A stretch of 64,000 nt of DNA from Planctomyces sp. SH-PL14. Lineage in GTDB: Bacteria; Planctomycetota; Planctomycetia; Planctomycetales; Planctomycetaceae. Made by a program: the position numbers and the translations under genes. The notes below the pieces were generated by a model. It did not search any database. It had not been told where the DNA came from and saw only the letters and a list, made by a program, of their open reading frames with translations. Position 1 is the stretch's first letter. The number at the start of each line of letters is the position of its first letter. The stretch is taken from the NCBI RefSeq assembly GCF_001610835.1, contig NZ_CP011270.1, forward strand, positions 2,188,001 to 2,252,000, read 5' to 3'. Shown piece by piece: positions 26,075 to 35,568 of this stretch.

Positions 26075-28345
26075 TCACTGCGAGTCGGCCGTCTCTCCCA
26101 GCCGCGCCCGCTCGGCCGCGATGACCACCCGAATGACGTTGTAGCTGACCTGCTCTTCGAGGTGCAGAAAGATCGGCTTGAGCCGCGCCAGGCCGACGAC
26201 TTCGATCGCCCCCCGCACGCGGACAACGTCGGCCTCGTCCACCCACGGGCTCAGGTCAGACGAGTTCTTGAACGCCAGGTACTGCTCCAGATAGTCCAGC
26301 ACCGTCGACTGGACGCGCCCCAGTTTCGACGCGATCTCCGCCAGCGGCAGCCGCTGATCGAAAAACGGGAACGCCTGAAGCGCGTTCGACGTCGGAGCCT
26401 TTCTCGCGGAACCGCTCTCCGAGTCCACCCGCGAAGCGGGCCGAAGCGGCGTCGGCTCGTCGCTGACGTCCACCCCCACGCCGGTCTCGCTGCAATAGCC
26501 CACGATCTCGGAGACGAAGGCGGCCCCGAAATCCTCCTGCTTCTTCCGACCGACACCGCTCACGAGCAGGAACCGGTCGACGGAGGAGGGCCGCTGCCGG
26601 GCCATATCGCGGAGCGCGGAGTCCGAGAAGATCGTGAAGGCCGGCACGCTTCGCTCCGCCGCGAATCGGGCCCGAACCTCCCGCAGCCGTTCAAAGAGGT
26701 CCCGATCGACCCCCGCCCACGACTCGGGAGAGGTCGCCGGCGACCGGCGGCGCTCCCGTCCCGCGCTGGGCTCCGGATCGTCATTGTCGGAAGCGAGGTT
26801 CCCGACGACAAGACGCGGGATGACCTCCCCCTTCAGGAGCCGGCGTCCTTCCGCCGTGATCCTCAGAACGTCGAATTCCCCTTCCTTGAGGAGGAACCCC
26901 TGCTCGACGAGTTGGGCGATCCATGACACAACGGCTTCCTTCGGCTCCGACCGCAGCAGGCCGAACGTCGAGAGCCGGTCGTGTCCGTTCTCCAGGATCC
27001 GCTTCCCGCGCGCGCCGACGAGAACCTTCGCCGTGTACTCGGGCCCGAACCGCTGCTCCTGGCGATGGACCGACGAGAGGATCTTCTGCCCCAGAACCAG
27101 CGGTTCGGTCACGGGCTGAAGCTCGGCCTGACAGATGTCGCAGTTCTTCCCGCAGTCCTCCTCCAGCTCCTGCCCGAAGAAACGGACCAGCGCGCGGTGC
27201 CGGCAGAAGGTCCCCTCGCAGTAGGTCTGGACGCGCTTGAGGGCATCGAGCGACGCCTGCCGCAGATCGGGAGGCTGGGCCTCGTGGATCCGCTTCCAGG
27301 TCATGAGGTCGTCGCCCCCCCAGAAGAGGCAGCACTCCGCCTCCAGCCCGTCGCGCCCCGCGCGGCCGCTCTCCTGCTGGTAGTGCTCGATCGACTGCGG
27401 CATCCCGGCGTGGATGACGTAGCGGACGTTCGACTTGTCGATCCCCATCCCGAAGGCGACGGTCGCCACGATGATCGAGACGCGGTCCTGGATGAAATCC
27501 TCCTGGCTCTTCTGCCGCGCCCCGTCGTCCATCCCCGCGTGATACGGCGCGACGGAGTAGTTGAGGCTCGCCAACGCCGCCGCCACCCGTTCGACCTCCT
27601 TGCGAGTCACGCAATAGATGACGCCGCTCTCACCCGGATGCCGGTCGATGAACCGCTGAATCTGGCCGAGGAGGCGGTCCTTCCGCTCGACACGGTACTG
27701 AAGATTGGGTCGGTCGAAGCTCCCGACGAGGACTTCGGGATCGCGAAGCTGAAGCTGGTCGCAGATGTCGCCCCGGACGCGATCGGTCGCGGTGGCGGTG
27801 AAGGCATGAACCGCGACGTCGGGGAATCGGTCCCGGAGCTCGGACAGCATGCGGTAGTGCGGGCGAAAGTCGTGGCCCCACTGGCTGACGCAGTGCGCTT
27901 CGTCGATGGCGAAGAACGAGATCGGCACGTCCGCGATGGTCTCGAGGAACTGCGGCGCCATGAGCCGCTCTGGAGCGACGTAGAGCAGTTTGAGTTCGCC
28001 GGCGCGGAGCCGGCGCATGACCTGGGTCTTCTCGGGCCCGGTGAGCGAGCTGTTGAGGAGAGCGGCGGCGATGCCGGACGTGCAGGCGGCGTCGACCTGG
28101 TCCTTCATCAGGGAGATCAGGGGGGAGACGACGATCGCCGTTCCCGGGACGCAGAGGGCGGGAGCCTGGTAGCAAATCGACTTTCCGCCGCCGGTCGGCA
28201 TGACGACGAGGGAGTCCCGTTGCCGGAGGCAGGCGAGCATCGCCTCCCGCTGGAGGGGGCGGAATTCGGTGTACCCCCAGTCGCGTTGGAGGACTTCTCT
28301 GAGGGTCCGTGTCTGCTCGTCCTCCTTCAGGTGTGTGGCTGCCAT
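26075..28345 (-). CDS. recQ: ATP-dependent DNA helicase RecQ
   Basis: A 756-aa 3'-5' helicase for recombination and fork repair. Helicase motifs are [28 protein letters not shown] (Walker A), [15 protein letters not shown]-type motif Ia ([15 protein letters not shown]), [63 protein letters not shown] and [12 protein letters not shown] RecQ-Ct zinc site follows ([12 protein letters not shown] ... [11 protein letters not shown]), then winged helix, an HRDC domain (residues ~540-620, [20 protein letters not shown]) and a C-terminal helix-turn-helix-like region. GGAG lies 6 nt before the ATG at 28345; ATG 28348 and TTG 28351 are too close. Divergent from the DUF4291 gene, with repeat copy I between. 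Confidence 0.96.
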   Translation of the reverse strand: MAATHLKEDEQTRTLREVLQRDWGYTEFRPLQREAMLACLRQRDSLVVMPTGGGKSICYQAPALCVPGTAIVVSPLISLMKDQVDAACTSGIAAALLNSSLTGPEKTQVMRRLRAGELKLLYVAPERLMAPQFLETIADVPISFFAIDEAHCVSQWGHDFRPHYRMLSELRDRFPDVAVHAFTATATDRVRGDICDQLQLRDPEVLVGSFDRPNLQYRVERKDRLLGQIQRFIDRHPGESGVIYCVTRKEVERVAAALASLNYSVAPYHAGMDDGARQKSQEDFIQDRVSIIVATVAFGMGIDKSNVRYVIHAGMPQSIEHYQQESGRAGRDGLEAECCLFWGGDDLMTWKRIHEAQPPDLRQASLDALKRVQTYCEGTFCRHRALVRFFGQELEEDCGKNCDICQAELQPVTEPLVLGQKILSSVHRQEQRFGPEYTAKVLVGARGKRILENGHDRLSTFGLLRSEPKEAVVSWIAQLVEQGFLLKEGEFDVLRITAEGRRLLKGEVIPRLVVGNLASDNDDPEPSAGRERRRSPATSPESWAGVDRDLFERLREVRARFAAERSVPAFTIFSDSALRDMARQRPSSVDRFLLVSGVGRKKQEDFGAAFVSEIVGYCSETGVGVDVSDEPTPLRPASRVDSESGSARKAPTSNALQAFPFFDQRLPLAEIASKLGRVQSTVLDYLEQYLAFKNSSDLSPWVDEADVVRVRGAIEVVGLARLKPIFLHLEEQVSYNVIRVVIAAERARLGETADSQ

Positions 28346-28519
28346 CATCAACTCCGGCCCGAAAACTCAGTTCCGAATCGAAGGTACCGGACTCCGCCGA
28401 TGTGAACAAGAATACACCTGCACTTTGTACTCTCATTAGCAGTGTTGTCTGGTCGAGGCGTGTCATCGCCGGTACGACCGAACGAGTGGCTGAAGGTGCC
28501 CATTACCGGCACCGCCCGA

Positions 28520-28841
28520 CCGGGTCCAGGGGCACCCTGGTCAGGGGATGCAAGGGGGAGAATCCCCCTTGCCCGCCGGAGGCCTGGCCGTCGAGCGATA
28601 TCTGAAGGAGCACGTGTCCAAGCGCGGACACCGTGCCGGATGCCCCTCGCCAACCCGCGGGGACTACGGAGCGAGCGTGGAGTCCTCAACGCCGGCCGGT
28701 ACCACAAAGCGGACGTCCGTGGTGTACCACGGTTCCTCATGGAAGCGCCTCCGGCGGCAAGGGGGCGAGACCCCCTTGACCCCGGCTGCCGTCGCACGTT
28801 GGGGTTGAGCGATGGAGGTCGCGCCGGCGAGGACGCGGTTC
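28520..28841 (+). repeat. Intergenic repeat family, copy I (full length, type example)
   Basis: Order of blocks: CCGGGTCCAGGGGCACC; left-arm hairpin GGGGGAGAATCCCCC; TTGCCCGCCGGAGGCCTGGC; CTGAAGGAG; hairpin GTGTCCAAGCGCGGACAC; CCAACCCGCGGGG; GAGTCCTCAACGCCGG; hairpin CACAAAGCGGACGTCCGTGG; CCACGGTTCCTCATGGAAG; GCCTCCGGCGGCAAGGGGG; loop; CCCCCTTGACCCCGGCTGCC; GCACGTTGGGGTTGAGC; about 12 variable nt; GCCGGCGAGGACGCGGTTC. The left-arm block CCCCCTTGCCCGCCGGAGGC is nearly the reverse complement of the right-arm block, so the whole element can fold back. Found between two divergent genes. Confidence 0.95.
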
Positions 28842-28997
28842 GAGTGCCCCTCACCGAACTCATCCGCGGCACACGGTGTCGAACGAGTGACACCTATATA
28901 TAAGGAGAACACTCGCCAACCGATCACACGCCGCTCCACCACCGGCGACAGCGCCGCGACGGGTCGAATCCGAGATCCACCGCCACGGCAAGCCACC

Positions 28998-29642
28998 ATG
29001 CCTCTACTGACCGAGAGCTACCAGGAGCAGACCCAGATCTGGCCCGCAGACGGCCGCCACATCCTCGCGCAGTTCGACGACGAATCGATCGTCCTCTACC
29101 AGGCCTACACGCCGGCGATCGGCCACTTCGCCGCGGCGAACGGCGTCCTCGGCGGCCCGTTCCGCTACACCCGGATGAGCTGGGTGAAGCCGAACTTCCT
29201 GTGGATGATGTTCCGCTCCGGCTGGGGAACGAAACCGAACCAGGAAGTGACACTCTCCCTCCGGGTCCGTCGGACCTTCTTCGACGCCCTGCTCGGGGAA
29301 GCGGTCCCCTCGACATGGAACCACGACCTTCACCCGTCGCGCGAAGCGTGGTCTCAGGAGGTCGAGCGATCCGACGTCCGGCTACAATGGGATCCTGATC
29401 ACCACCCCAGCGGAGCCAAGCTGGAACGACGCGCGATCCAGCTGGGACTGCGCGGTCTGACCCTCGAGGCCTTCGGACAGAGGGAACTGCTGGAGGTCCA
29501 GGACATCTCAGAGTTCGTGGCGGAGCAACGCCACGCACTCGCCTCGCGCGGGGTCACCGCGCTGCAGACTCCCCGCGAGCGCGTCTACCGCCCGGCCGAT
29601 CCCGCCATCGCGGCGCGCATCCGGCTCGCCGACCTTCCGTAG
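28998..29642 (+). CDS. DUF4291 domain protein
   Basis: A 214-aa protein matching DUF4291 from end to end: IWPADGRHILAQFDDESIVL, YQAYTPAIGHFAAANG, YTRMSWVKPNFLWMMFRSGW and LQWDPDHHPSGAKLERRAIQ are the family hallmarks. Function is unknown; homologues are scattered through bacteria and fungi, with conserved Arg, Trp and Asp-His residues suggesting an enzyme. No signal peptide, so cytoplasmic. The ATG at 28998 fits the family start (MPLLTESYQEQTQIWP); the frame from 28812 runs back into repeat copy I. Convergent with the Gfo/Idh gene 76 bp away. Confidence 0.93.
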   Translation: MPLLTESYQEQTQIWPADGRHILAQFDDESIVLYQAYTPAIGHFAAANGVLGGPFRYTRMSWVKPNFLWMMFRSGWGTKPNQEVTLSLRVRRTFFDALLGEAVPSTWNHDLHPSREAWSQEVERSDVRLQWDPDHHPSGAKLERRAIQLGLRGLTLEAFGQRELLEVQDISEFVAEQRHALASRGVTALQTPRERVYRPADPAIAARIRLADLP

Positions 29643-29718
29643 TCAGTCGCGGTCCGATGGCAGCCGTCCCCAATGGCACGGCCATCAGAGCCGAACGCGA
29701 ACCCGGTCGCCCGTTCGA

Positions 29719-30792
29719 TCAGGCCGCGGCCTTCGCGGCCGGGCTGAACAGAGCCTGAATGCCCATCGGCCCGGCAGCGGTGCCGTTCCAGGCGTGGGCT
29801 TCCATCGACTGGAGAATCCCCTCGGCGACCTCGACCGCCTTGAGAGCGTCTTCGCCATTGACCACCGGACGGCGGCCCGTCCGCACGCAGTCGAGGAAAC
29901 TGGAGAGCTCGAGCGTCAGCGCGTCCCCTTCGGTGACGGAGACCGTCTCCATCGGGAAGAACTTCGTGAACATCTCTTCTTTGAGCTGGGCGATGTTCGC
30001 ACCCTTCTGGAGCGAGAGGTCGAACGGCAGCTGGCCGGCCAGGACCGGAACACCCGGCTTGATGCGGGTCACCGAACGGGCCTGCAGGTCGGCGGTCGCC
30101 CACCCCTCCGCGGACCACGCCTGGATCGACCGCTTCGTCTGCGGGCAGAGCCGGCTCGCCGAGAGGTCGGCGATGCAGCCGTTCTCGAACCGGAGGCGGG
30201 CCTGGACGCAGTCCTCATGGCCGCCGACGAGACAGAGTCCGAACGCCTCGATCCCCGCGACGGGGGAAGCCGCCAGGTGGAGCACCAGCTCGATGTCGTG
30301 AATCAGGAGATCGTGCACCGCGCCGATGTCGGTCGACCGGAACGGATAGGGGCTGTGCCGCTCGGTGCGGATATAGCGAGGAGAGCCGACGCTGTTCGCC
30401 AGCTCGACGAAGGCCGGATTGAACCGTTCGATGTGCCCGACCTGGAGCGGGATCTTCTTTTCGTTGGCCAGCCGGACGAGCGCGCGGGCTTCGACCGCCG
30501 TCTTCGCCAGGGGCTTTTCGATCAGGACCGGGACGCCGCGCTGGAGAAACTCCTCGGCGACCTTCTGGTGGAGGAACGTCGGGACGACGATCGATGCGGC
30601 GTCGACCTGGCCGGCCAACGTACGGAAGTCCGGAGTCCATTCGCACCGGCAGGCATCGGCAACCGCCTGTCCCTGGGTCGGATTCGGGTCCGCCACGGCG
30701 ACGAGTTCGACACCCGGCATCGTCGAAAGAATCCGGGCGTGATGCCGTCCGAGAGCTCCGACACCCACCACCGCCACGCGCAGCCGATCCAT
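29719..30792 (-). CDS. Gfo/Idh/MocA-family oxidoreductase, GnnA-like
   Basis: A 357-aa NAD(P)-dependent dehydrogenase. It starts MDRLRVAVVGVGALGRHHAR (Rossmann fold), with LIEKPLAKT (the family EKP) near residue 95 and VGHIERFNPAFVEL, a motif typical of UDP-GlcNAc 3-dehydrogenases; HDLLIHDIELVLHL holds the catalytic His region. The start at 30792 has GAGGAACAGGTC upstream. It lies 201 bp downstream of lpxA on the same strand, separated by a terminator-like hairpin. In Acidithiobacillus and Leptospira, the oxidoreductase GnnA next to lpxA makes the 3-keto intermediate for UDP-GlcNAc3N and amide-linked lipid A. The same role is plausible here but no GnnB aminotransferase is in the window. Confidence 0.85.
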   Translation of the reverse strand: MDRLRVAVVGVGALGRHHARILSTMPGVELVAVADPNPTQGQAVADACRCEWTPDFRTLAGQVDAASIVVPTFLHQKVAEEFLQRGVPVLIEKPLAKTAVEARALVRLANEKKIPLQVGHIERFNPAFVELANSVGSPRYIRTERHSPYPFRSTDIGAVHDLLIHDIELVLHLAASPVAGIEAFGLCLVGGHEDCVQARLRFENGCIADLSASRLCPQTKRSIQAWSAEGWATADLQARSVTRIKPGVPVLAGQLPFDLSLQKGANIAQLKEEMFTKFFPMETVSVTEGDALTLELSSFLDCVRTGRRPVVNGEDALKAVEVAEGILQSMEAHAWNGTAAGPMGIQALFSPAAKAAA

Positions 30793-30924
30793 GACCTGTT
30801 CCTCGAGAATCCGCTCCGGTCCATCGGAGTGGGAGGAAATGTCGCGTGGCAGGCGCATACGGAGCAAGAGCAGTTTTCGCGCGGTGAATCCGGCCCCCCC
30901 CTTCTCCCCGCCAGGAGACGGCCC

Positions 30925-30960
30925 GGAAAACGAGAAAGGCGGCCGTTCACGGCCGCCTTT
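30925..30960 (-). terminator. Terminator-like hairpin after lpxA
   Basis: Perfect 11-bp stem AAAGGCGGCCG (30935-30945) / CGGCCGCCTTT (30950-30960), loop TTCA; the minus strand continues CTCGTTTTCC. It lies 33 bp past the lpxA stop and before the Gfo/Idh gene. The T-tract is short, so termination may be partial. Confidence 0.7.
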
Positions 30961-30993
30961 CCGAAGTCCTTTGTCGCCGCATTGAGCAGGCCG

Positions 30994-31851
30994 TTACGCC
31001 GCTTCCCGCTCTTCTTTCGGAGCGGCGGGAGCCATCCGGACCGCCTCGCGGCCGCGGCCCATCTTCCCCTTCCGCTGGGTCTCGATGAAGCTCAGCAGGT
31101 TCGCCAGCTCGATCGGGAAGACGCCGTCGCACTCCTCGGCCAAGAGCGCCCGGGCCTCGTCGATCTGCTTGTGCTCGCGGAAGAAGAGCCGATGGGCCCG
31201 CTTGATGATCCCGATCGTCTCCCGGCTGATGCCGGACCGCTGCATCCCGACGATGTTGATCGTCTTGATTTCGGGATTGTCGCTCCCGGCGGCGAGCATG
31301 AACGGCGGGATGTCGTGCGGCACGCGGCAGCCGCCGCTCACAAAGGCCAGGGTGCCGATCGTCGAGAAGTGGTGGACGACGGTGTTCCCCGAGACGATCG
31401 CCCGGTCCTGGACGTGGACGTGCCCGCCGAGCAGGACGCCGTTCACCAGGATCGTGTCGTTGAAGATGTGGCAGTTGTGGGCGATGTGGGCGTTCGACAT
31501 CACCAGGTTGCGGTGCCCAACTCGTGTGACGCCGTCTTCCTTGTCCGCCCCGCGGTTGATCGTCACACCCTCGCGGAACTGGTTGTCGTCGCCGATTTCG
31601 ACCCGCGTCGTCGAGTTGTGGTAGGTCTTGTCCTGCGGCTCGCCGCCGATGACCGTGTTCGGCCAGAAGTGGTTCCGCTGACCGATCGTCGTGTGGCCGC
31701 AGAGCACGACGTGCGAATCGAGACGGCAGCCATCGCCGATCGTGACGTCGGGGCCGACGAGACAGAAGGGGCCAATGTAGACATCGCGGCCAACGCGGGC
31801 GCGAGGATCAAGGTGAGCGAGCGGTGATACGTAGGTTGCCATTGGAGACAT
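30994..31851 (-). CDS. lpxA: Acyl-ACP--UDP-N-acetylglucosamine O-acyltransferase LpxA
   Basis: A 285-aa left-handed beta-helix enzyme for the first step of lipid A synthesis (or an N-acyl transfer if the substrate is UDP-GlcNAc3N). Hexapeptide repeats run through residues ~10-195 (VGRDVYIGPFCLVGPDVTIG, TVIGGEPQDKTY). The active-site segment SNAHIAHNCHIFNDTILVNG holds the catalytic His equivalent to E. coli His125. The acyl-chain ruler Gly (E. coli Gly173) appears kept in FVSGGCRVPHDIPPF; VVHHF replaces AVHQF. The C-terminal helical domain is normal. The start at 31851 has AAGGA upstream; 31842 is the alternative. Follows lpxC by 179 bp. Confidence 0.95.
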   Translation of the reverse strand: MSPMATYVSPLAHLDPRARVGRDVYIGPFCLVGPDVTIGDGCRLDSHVVLCGHTTIGQRNHFWPNTVIGGEPQDKTYHNSTTRVEIGDDNQFREGVTINRGADKEDGVTRVGHRNLVMSNAHIAHNCHIFNDTILVNGVLLGGHVHVQDRAIVSGNTVVHHFSTIGTLAFVSGGCRVPHDIPPFMLAAGSDNPEIKTINIVGMQRSGISRETIGIIKRAHRLFFREHKQIDEARALLAEECDGVFPIELANLLSFIETQRKGKMGRGREAVRMAPAAPKEEREAA

Positions 31852-32030
31852 CCCATCCTTCACACGGACCGATGCGCTGAACTCAGTCCGACAGCCTCCA
31901 TCGGCGGCGGGCGGCGCGACCCGGGTCCGTCGAATCTATTCGTCCACTCCTGACTGTTTCTTGCGAACAACCGTTCAATTTTGCCAATTCCGACTCTCCG
32001 GACCATCCGGAACCTTCGGAACGCCGCCGA

Positions 32031-32921
32031 TCAGGCCGCCGCAGTGGCAGAATCGGCCGCACCCCGGAGGAGCTGCCTGACGACTTCGTGATTCGCGTGG
32101 TGTCCCGAGCGGTCGGCCCGGAAGTCCCCGGAGAGCCCCGAACCGATCAGCGCGAAGTCGCCGATGCAGTCGAGGACCTTATGCCGCGCGCACTCGTCGG
32201 GAGCCCGCAGGCGGTTGTCGATCACGCCGCCGGGGCCAAAGACCAGCAGGCTTTGCGGCGTCGCCCGCAGACCGATCCCTTGCGCCTGGAGAAACTTTAC
32301 CTCCTCTTCCAGGATAAATGTTCGCGCAAAGGCGACCTGTTCGATGAAGGATTCCGGCGTCAGGACGACGTCGAACGACTGCGGGGGAATGGCACACGCC
32401 CCGTAGTCGAGCGAGTAGCTGACCCGATAGGACCCATCCCGCGTCGGAGCGACGGAGATCCGGCTTCCGGACCGCTCCTCGACCACGACCGACTGCTGCA
32501 CGGCGTGGATCGACCGCGGCGCGGACTGGGACTCAAAGCCGGCTTCCCAGAGGGCGTCCGCCAGGAAGAGGGCGGAGCCGTCCCCGCCCGGGGGTTCCGG
32601 GGCGTCGAGCTGCACGAGGCAGTTGTCGACCTGCAGGCCCGCCAGGGCCGCCATGACGTGTTCGATCATCTGGACGCTCGCCCCGCCGGAGGCGATGGCC
32701 GTCCGCCGCGGCATTTTGACCAGGGAGGCGATCGTCGCCGGAATGCGGACCGGCGCAGCGAGGTCGACACGCTCGAAGACGATGCCGTGGTTCTCGTCCG
32801 CCGGAAGGAACCGGAGGGTGACGTCGGCGCCGCCGAAGAGTCCATGACCGTGGACCACCGCGGGGCGGCGGAGCGTGCGCTGTGAGCGGAAGGAGTGAGG
32901 GACCACGAGGAGGGATTCCAT
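32031..32921 (-). CDS. lpxC: UDP-3-O-acyl-N-acetylglucosamine deacetylase LpxC
   Basis: A 296-aa zinc amidase, the committed step of lipid A synthesis. It opens FRSQRTLRRPAVVHGHGLFG, and zinc and catalytic motifs are present: IEHVMAALAGLQVDNCLVQL (His ligand, near residue 86), AFARTFILEEEVKFLQAQGI, HKVLDCIGDFALIG (His and Asp ligands, near 249) and GHHANHEVVRQL (catalytic His). Unlike some planctomycete and Bacteroidetes forms it is not fused to FabZ. The start at 32921 is the ATG before MESLLVVPHS with GGAGG upstream; the open frame extends further but is unconserved. Lies between an OmpH/Skp-like gene and lpxA on the same strand. Confidence 0.95.
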   Translation of the reverse strand: MESLLVVPHSFRSQRTLRRPAVVHGHGLFGGADVTLRFLPADENHGIVFERVDLAAPVRIPATIASLVKMPRRTAIASGGASVQMIEHVMAALAGLQVDNCLVQLDAPEPPGGDGSALFLADALWEAGFESQSAPRSIHAVQQSVVVEERSGSRISVAPTRDGSYRVSYSLDYGACAIPPQSFDVVLTPESFIEQVAFARTFILEEEVKFLQAQGIGLRATPQSLLVFGPGGVIDNRLRAPDECARHKVLDCIGDFALIGSGLSGDFRADRSGHHANHEVVRQLLRGAADSATAAA

Positions 32922-32999
32922 TCCGTTGCGAGTCGACCGCGGAGGGTCCCGGAGGAGGGAGACCGGCCTGCGGCGACTGCGGCCTATGACATGCAACGA

Positions 33000-33029
33000 A
33001 CACGGATGATCGTCGGCGATCACCCGTGT
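33000..33029 (-). terminator. Hairpin between ompH-like gene and lpxC
   Basis: ACACGGATGATCG (33000-33012) pairs with CGATCACCCGTGT (33017-33029) at 12 of 13 positions, loop TCGG. It lies 118 bp past the stop of the OmpH-like gene and 79 bp before the lpxC start. No T-run follows, so it may be a leader hairpin or processing site rather than a terminator. Confidence 0.4.
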
Positions 33030-33146
33030 CCGGAGACGATCAGTGGAGTCAGGCCCGTTGGGGCGAGGCCCGGGCGGAGCCGGGGACTCGTCGCCCTGAA
33101 CGGAGAACGCGGCTGGCCGCGTCCTCCGCCAGAGCTTGTTCACGGA

Positions 33147-33830
33147 CTAGCGGGGAGCGCCAGCCGGGGCGGAGGCGGACCGGGCCGGGGCGGCCGCGGG
33201 GGTGGCGACGCCGCCGTTCTTCTTGAACTCGTCGTTGAGGTAGCTGAGGATCGGCTCCGTGACGTCGTCCTGCTTCTTGTAGTAGACGACCTGGCGGCCG
33301 AGGTTGTTGAGGATCTGCTGGGGATTCTCAGCTTCGGCGACTTCCTGGCGGTTGAACCGCAGGATCAGGGTGTACTTGTAGTAGTTGGCGTAGTCGTTGA
33401 CCGCCTGCTGGACTTCCAGATAGATGGTCTTGTAGATGTCGGCTTCCTTGCGGAGGAAGTCGCGCTGCGAGACCTTGCGGTAGGTTTCGAGGTCGGTCTG
33501 CATCTTGAGGAGCTGACTCTCGATGCGGACGTAGTCCGGGCTCCCTTCCTGGAGGTCGCCGCTGGTGATCTTGGCCTGGAGACTCTTCATCTCCTCGATC
33601 ATCGCGTCGGCCTTCTTCTGGGCTCCCTGGGCTTCTTCCTGGAGGGACTTGGTCATCGTCTTGAACTTGTCGTAGTTCTTGAAGACGTGGGCCATGTCGA
33701 TGAGGCCGACCTGGTGCTGGACCGCGCTCTTGGCAGCGGCCGCCGGCTGTTGAGCCGAGGCCGGCGCCAGCGACAGGGCGACGCTGGCACAGAGGGCGGC
33801 AGCGGAAACGGACATCAAGAGCTTCTTCAC
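33147..33830 (-). CDS. OmpH/Skp-family periplasmic chaperone
   Basis: 227 aa from a GTG with AAGGAG upstream. Signal peptide VKKLLMSVSAAALCASVALSLAPASA, then a short Ala/Gln stretch and the OmpH core: QVGLIDMAHVFKNYDKFKTM, a long coiled coil (residues ~60-150, SLQEEAQGAQKKADAMIEEM and LLKMQTDLETYRKVSQRDFL) and the returning strand YYKYTLILRFNRQ. Trimeric holdase for outer-membrane proteins in the periplasm. The Ala/Pro tail (ATPAAAPARSASAPAG) is extra. Its place upstream of lpxC-lpxA matches the usual skp-lpxD-fabZ-lpxA neighbourhood of diderm bacteria, although lpxD and bamA are not here. Confidence 0.9.
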   Translation of the reverse strand: MKKLLMSVSAAALCASVALSLAPASAQQPAAAAKSAVQHQVGLIDMAHVFKNYDKFKTMTKSLQEEAQGAQKKADAMIEEMKSLQAKITSGDLQEGSPDYVRIESQLLKMQTDLETYRKVSQRDFLRKEADIYKTIYLEVQQAVNDYANYYKYTLILRFNRQEVAEAENPQQILNNLGRQVVYYKKQDDVTEPILSYLNDEFKKNGGVATPAAAPARSASAPAGAPR

Positions 33831-34201
33831 GGCGTTTGCACTCCTTTGCGGTGCCGATTTGTCCCGCCGCGAATGGGCTGGGGAACGGGGGACGGTATTC
33901 ACCGAACAGTGTTTTGAGCGAGTTGTCGTCGCATTGGTGCTCGCCAATCCTGGGCGAGTGGGTCGGAATGTCTCACAAATTCGCGAGATGGGTCAATACG
34001 ACTGTTTTGGGGAATTGTTTTGGCCGAGGGGGGTGCGGGTGATGATCAGGATGCACTGCAACGGACTGCCCGTTAATCACTTACGGGAAATTGCCCAGTG
34101 GGTAGGAGTCCGTTTTGACCGCATGTTGGGGCCCTTCCCAGCGGCGGAAGCTGCCGATGGGCCCCATCGGGTGGCCCTTGCGGCGGTACTCTCGAAAGCT
34201 C
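33831..34201. other. Upstream region of the OmpH-like gene
   Basis: Leader and presumed promoter region of the minus-strand ompH-like gene. It is less GC-rich (33940-34030). TTGACC (minus strand, 33991-33996) is a possible -35 but the -10 is weak. A 7-bp inverted repeat GGGGCCC (34128-34134) / GGGCCCC (34159-34165) lies near repeat copy J. No gene. Confidence 0.45.
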
Positions 34202-34522
34202 GAACCGCCCGCTTGCCGGCACGGCTCTGCCAGCTCAAACCCAACGTGCCACGGCAGCCTGGGGTCAAGGGGGCCACCCCTTGCCGCCGGAGGCGCTTCT
34301 ATGAGGAGCCCGGGGGACACAACGGACGTCCGCTTTGTGGAACCGGCGTCGAGGACTCACCGTTCGCTTTGCAATCCCCACGGGTTGGTGAGGGGGCATA
34401 CGAAACCGTGTCCGCGCTTGGACACGCTCTCCTTCAGGCATCTCTCGAAAGCCAGGCCTCCGGCGGGCAAAGGGGCGCTGCCCCTCTGCACTCCCCACCA
34501 GGGACGAGCCCCTGGACCCCGG
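34202..34522 (-). repeat. Intergenic repeat family, copy J (full length)
   Basis: Full minus-strand copy. Its 5' end (34522) is 52 bp after the stop of the minus-strand plsX gene, in the same orientation as that transcript. The right arm has a shortened loop (CAAGGGGTGGCCCCCTTG on the minus strand). Confidence 0.92.
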
Positions 34523-34573
34523 TCAGCCCATCACGAGCGAACGAATCTTGCCCCAGAACACCCGCCGCAGCCC

Positions 34574-35563
34574 TCAGCCGCCCAGATGCTCCGTGATCCG
34601 CTCATTGATCTTCCGAGCATGCAACATCACCGCCGTCGCCAACGCATTGTTGATCGCCCGGGCATCGCTCGACCCATGACAGATCAGACAAATCCCGTCG
34701 ACACCCAACAGCGGAGCCCCACCGACTTCGTTGTACTCGAACCGCTTCTTGATGCCGTGGAACGCCTTCGCCGCGTGGTGCTTCTCCGTCTCCAGCGACT
34801 CCATCACGGTCGACGAGATGGTCGTCATCATCATCGACGCCATCCCCTCACTGACCTTCAGCACCACATTCCCGACAAACCCTTCGCAGATAATGACATC
34901 CGCTTCGCCAAGGTACAGCCCGCGCCCCTCGACATTGCCGACGTACCGGCCGGGAATCGTCGACTTCGAAATCAGCTCGTGAGTCTCGAGGACGTCCTGC
35001 GTCCCCTTCCCCTCTTCGCTGCCGATGTTCATCAGCCCGTAACGGGGATTCTCAATCCCCAGCACATGCTCGGCAAAGACCGAGCCCATGATCGCATACT
35101 GGTGCAGGTGCTCCGGACGCGCGCCGGGATTCGCCCCGACATCCATCAGCACAGCCCGTCCCCCCATCGTCGGCAGGACCACCGCAATCCCGGGGCGCTT
35201 GACCCCCTTGAGAAAGAGCCGCGTCCGCAGCCCCGACGCGACAACGCCGCCGGTGTGGCCAGCGCTGACCACCGCATCGACTTCCCGATCGGCCATCAGC
35301 TTCCAGCAGACGGCAATGGAGCAGCCCGGTTTCTTGCGAAGGGCGTCCATCGGCTTCTCGTCCATGCCGATGTAGCCGTCGGACGGCACGATCCGCAGCC
35401 GCTCGCCCGAGTAACCGGCCGCCGCAATCTGGGCATCAATGGCCGCGACGTCTCCGACCAGGAAGACTTCCAGGTTCGGATTGGAGCGCACCGCCTCAAT
35501 CGCCCCCAGGACGTTGACGCTCGGCGCATGATCTCCACCCATCGCGTCCAGTGCGATGCGCAT
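34574..35563 (-). CDS. plsX: Phosphate acyltransferase PlsX
   Basis: 329 aa; converts acyl-ACP to acyl-phosphate, the first step of phospholipid synthesis in most bacteria. It starts MRIALDAMGGDHAPSVNVLG, the invariant PlsX opening, followed by AVVSAGHTGGVVASG, VLPTMGGRAVLMDVGANPGA, GLMNIGSEEGKGTQ, EADVIICEGFVGNVVLKVSEG and EVGGAPLLGVDGICLICHGSS, all family motifs. Length is normal. It begins 5 bp after the rpmF stop, the conserved rpmF-plsX pair that couples membrane and ribosome synthesis in many bacteria. No fabH/fabD follows; repeat copy J does. Confidence 0.97.
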   Translation of the reverse strand: MRIALDAMGGDHAPSVNVLGAIEAVRSNPNLEVFLVGDVAAIDAQIAAAGYSGERLRIVPSDGYIGMDEKPMDALRKKPGCSIAVCWKLMADREVDAVVSAGHTGGVVASGLRTRLFLKGVKRPGIAVVLPTMGGRAVLMDVGANPGARPEHLHQYAIMGSVFAEHVLGIENPRYGLMNIGSEEGKGTQDVLETHELISKSTIPGRYVGNVEGRGLYLGEADVIICEGFVGNVVLKVSEGMASMMMTTISSTVMESLETEKHHAAKAFHGIKKRFEYNEVGGAPLLGVDGICLICHGSSDARAINNALATAVMLHARKINERITEHLGG

Positions 35564-35568
35564 CGTCC

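Noticed and set aside
28548-28808. Similar open frames in many repeat copies (e.g. 80-90 aa, sharing SKRGHRAGCP-like words), which could suggest a repeated small protein gene
   Set aside because: The frames come from high GC and shared DNA. Indels, deletions (copy B) and truncations shift them, there is no consistent RBS or start, and conservation is strongest in palindromes rather than codons.
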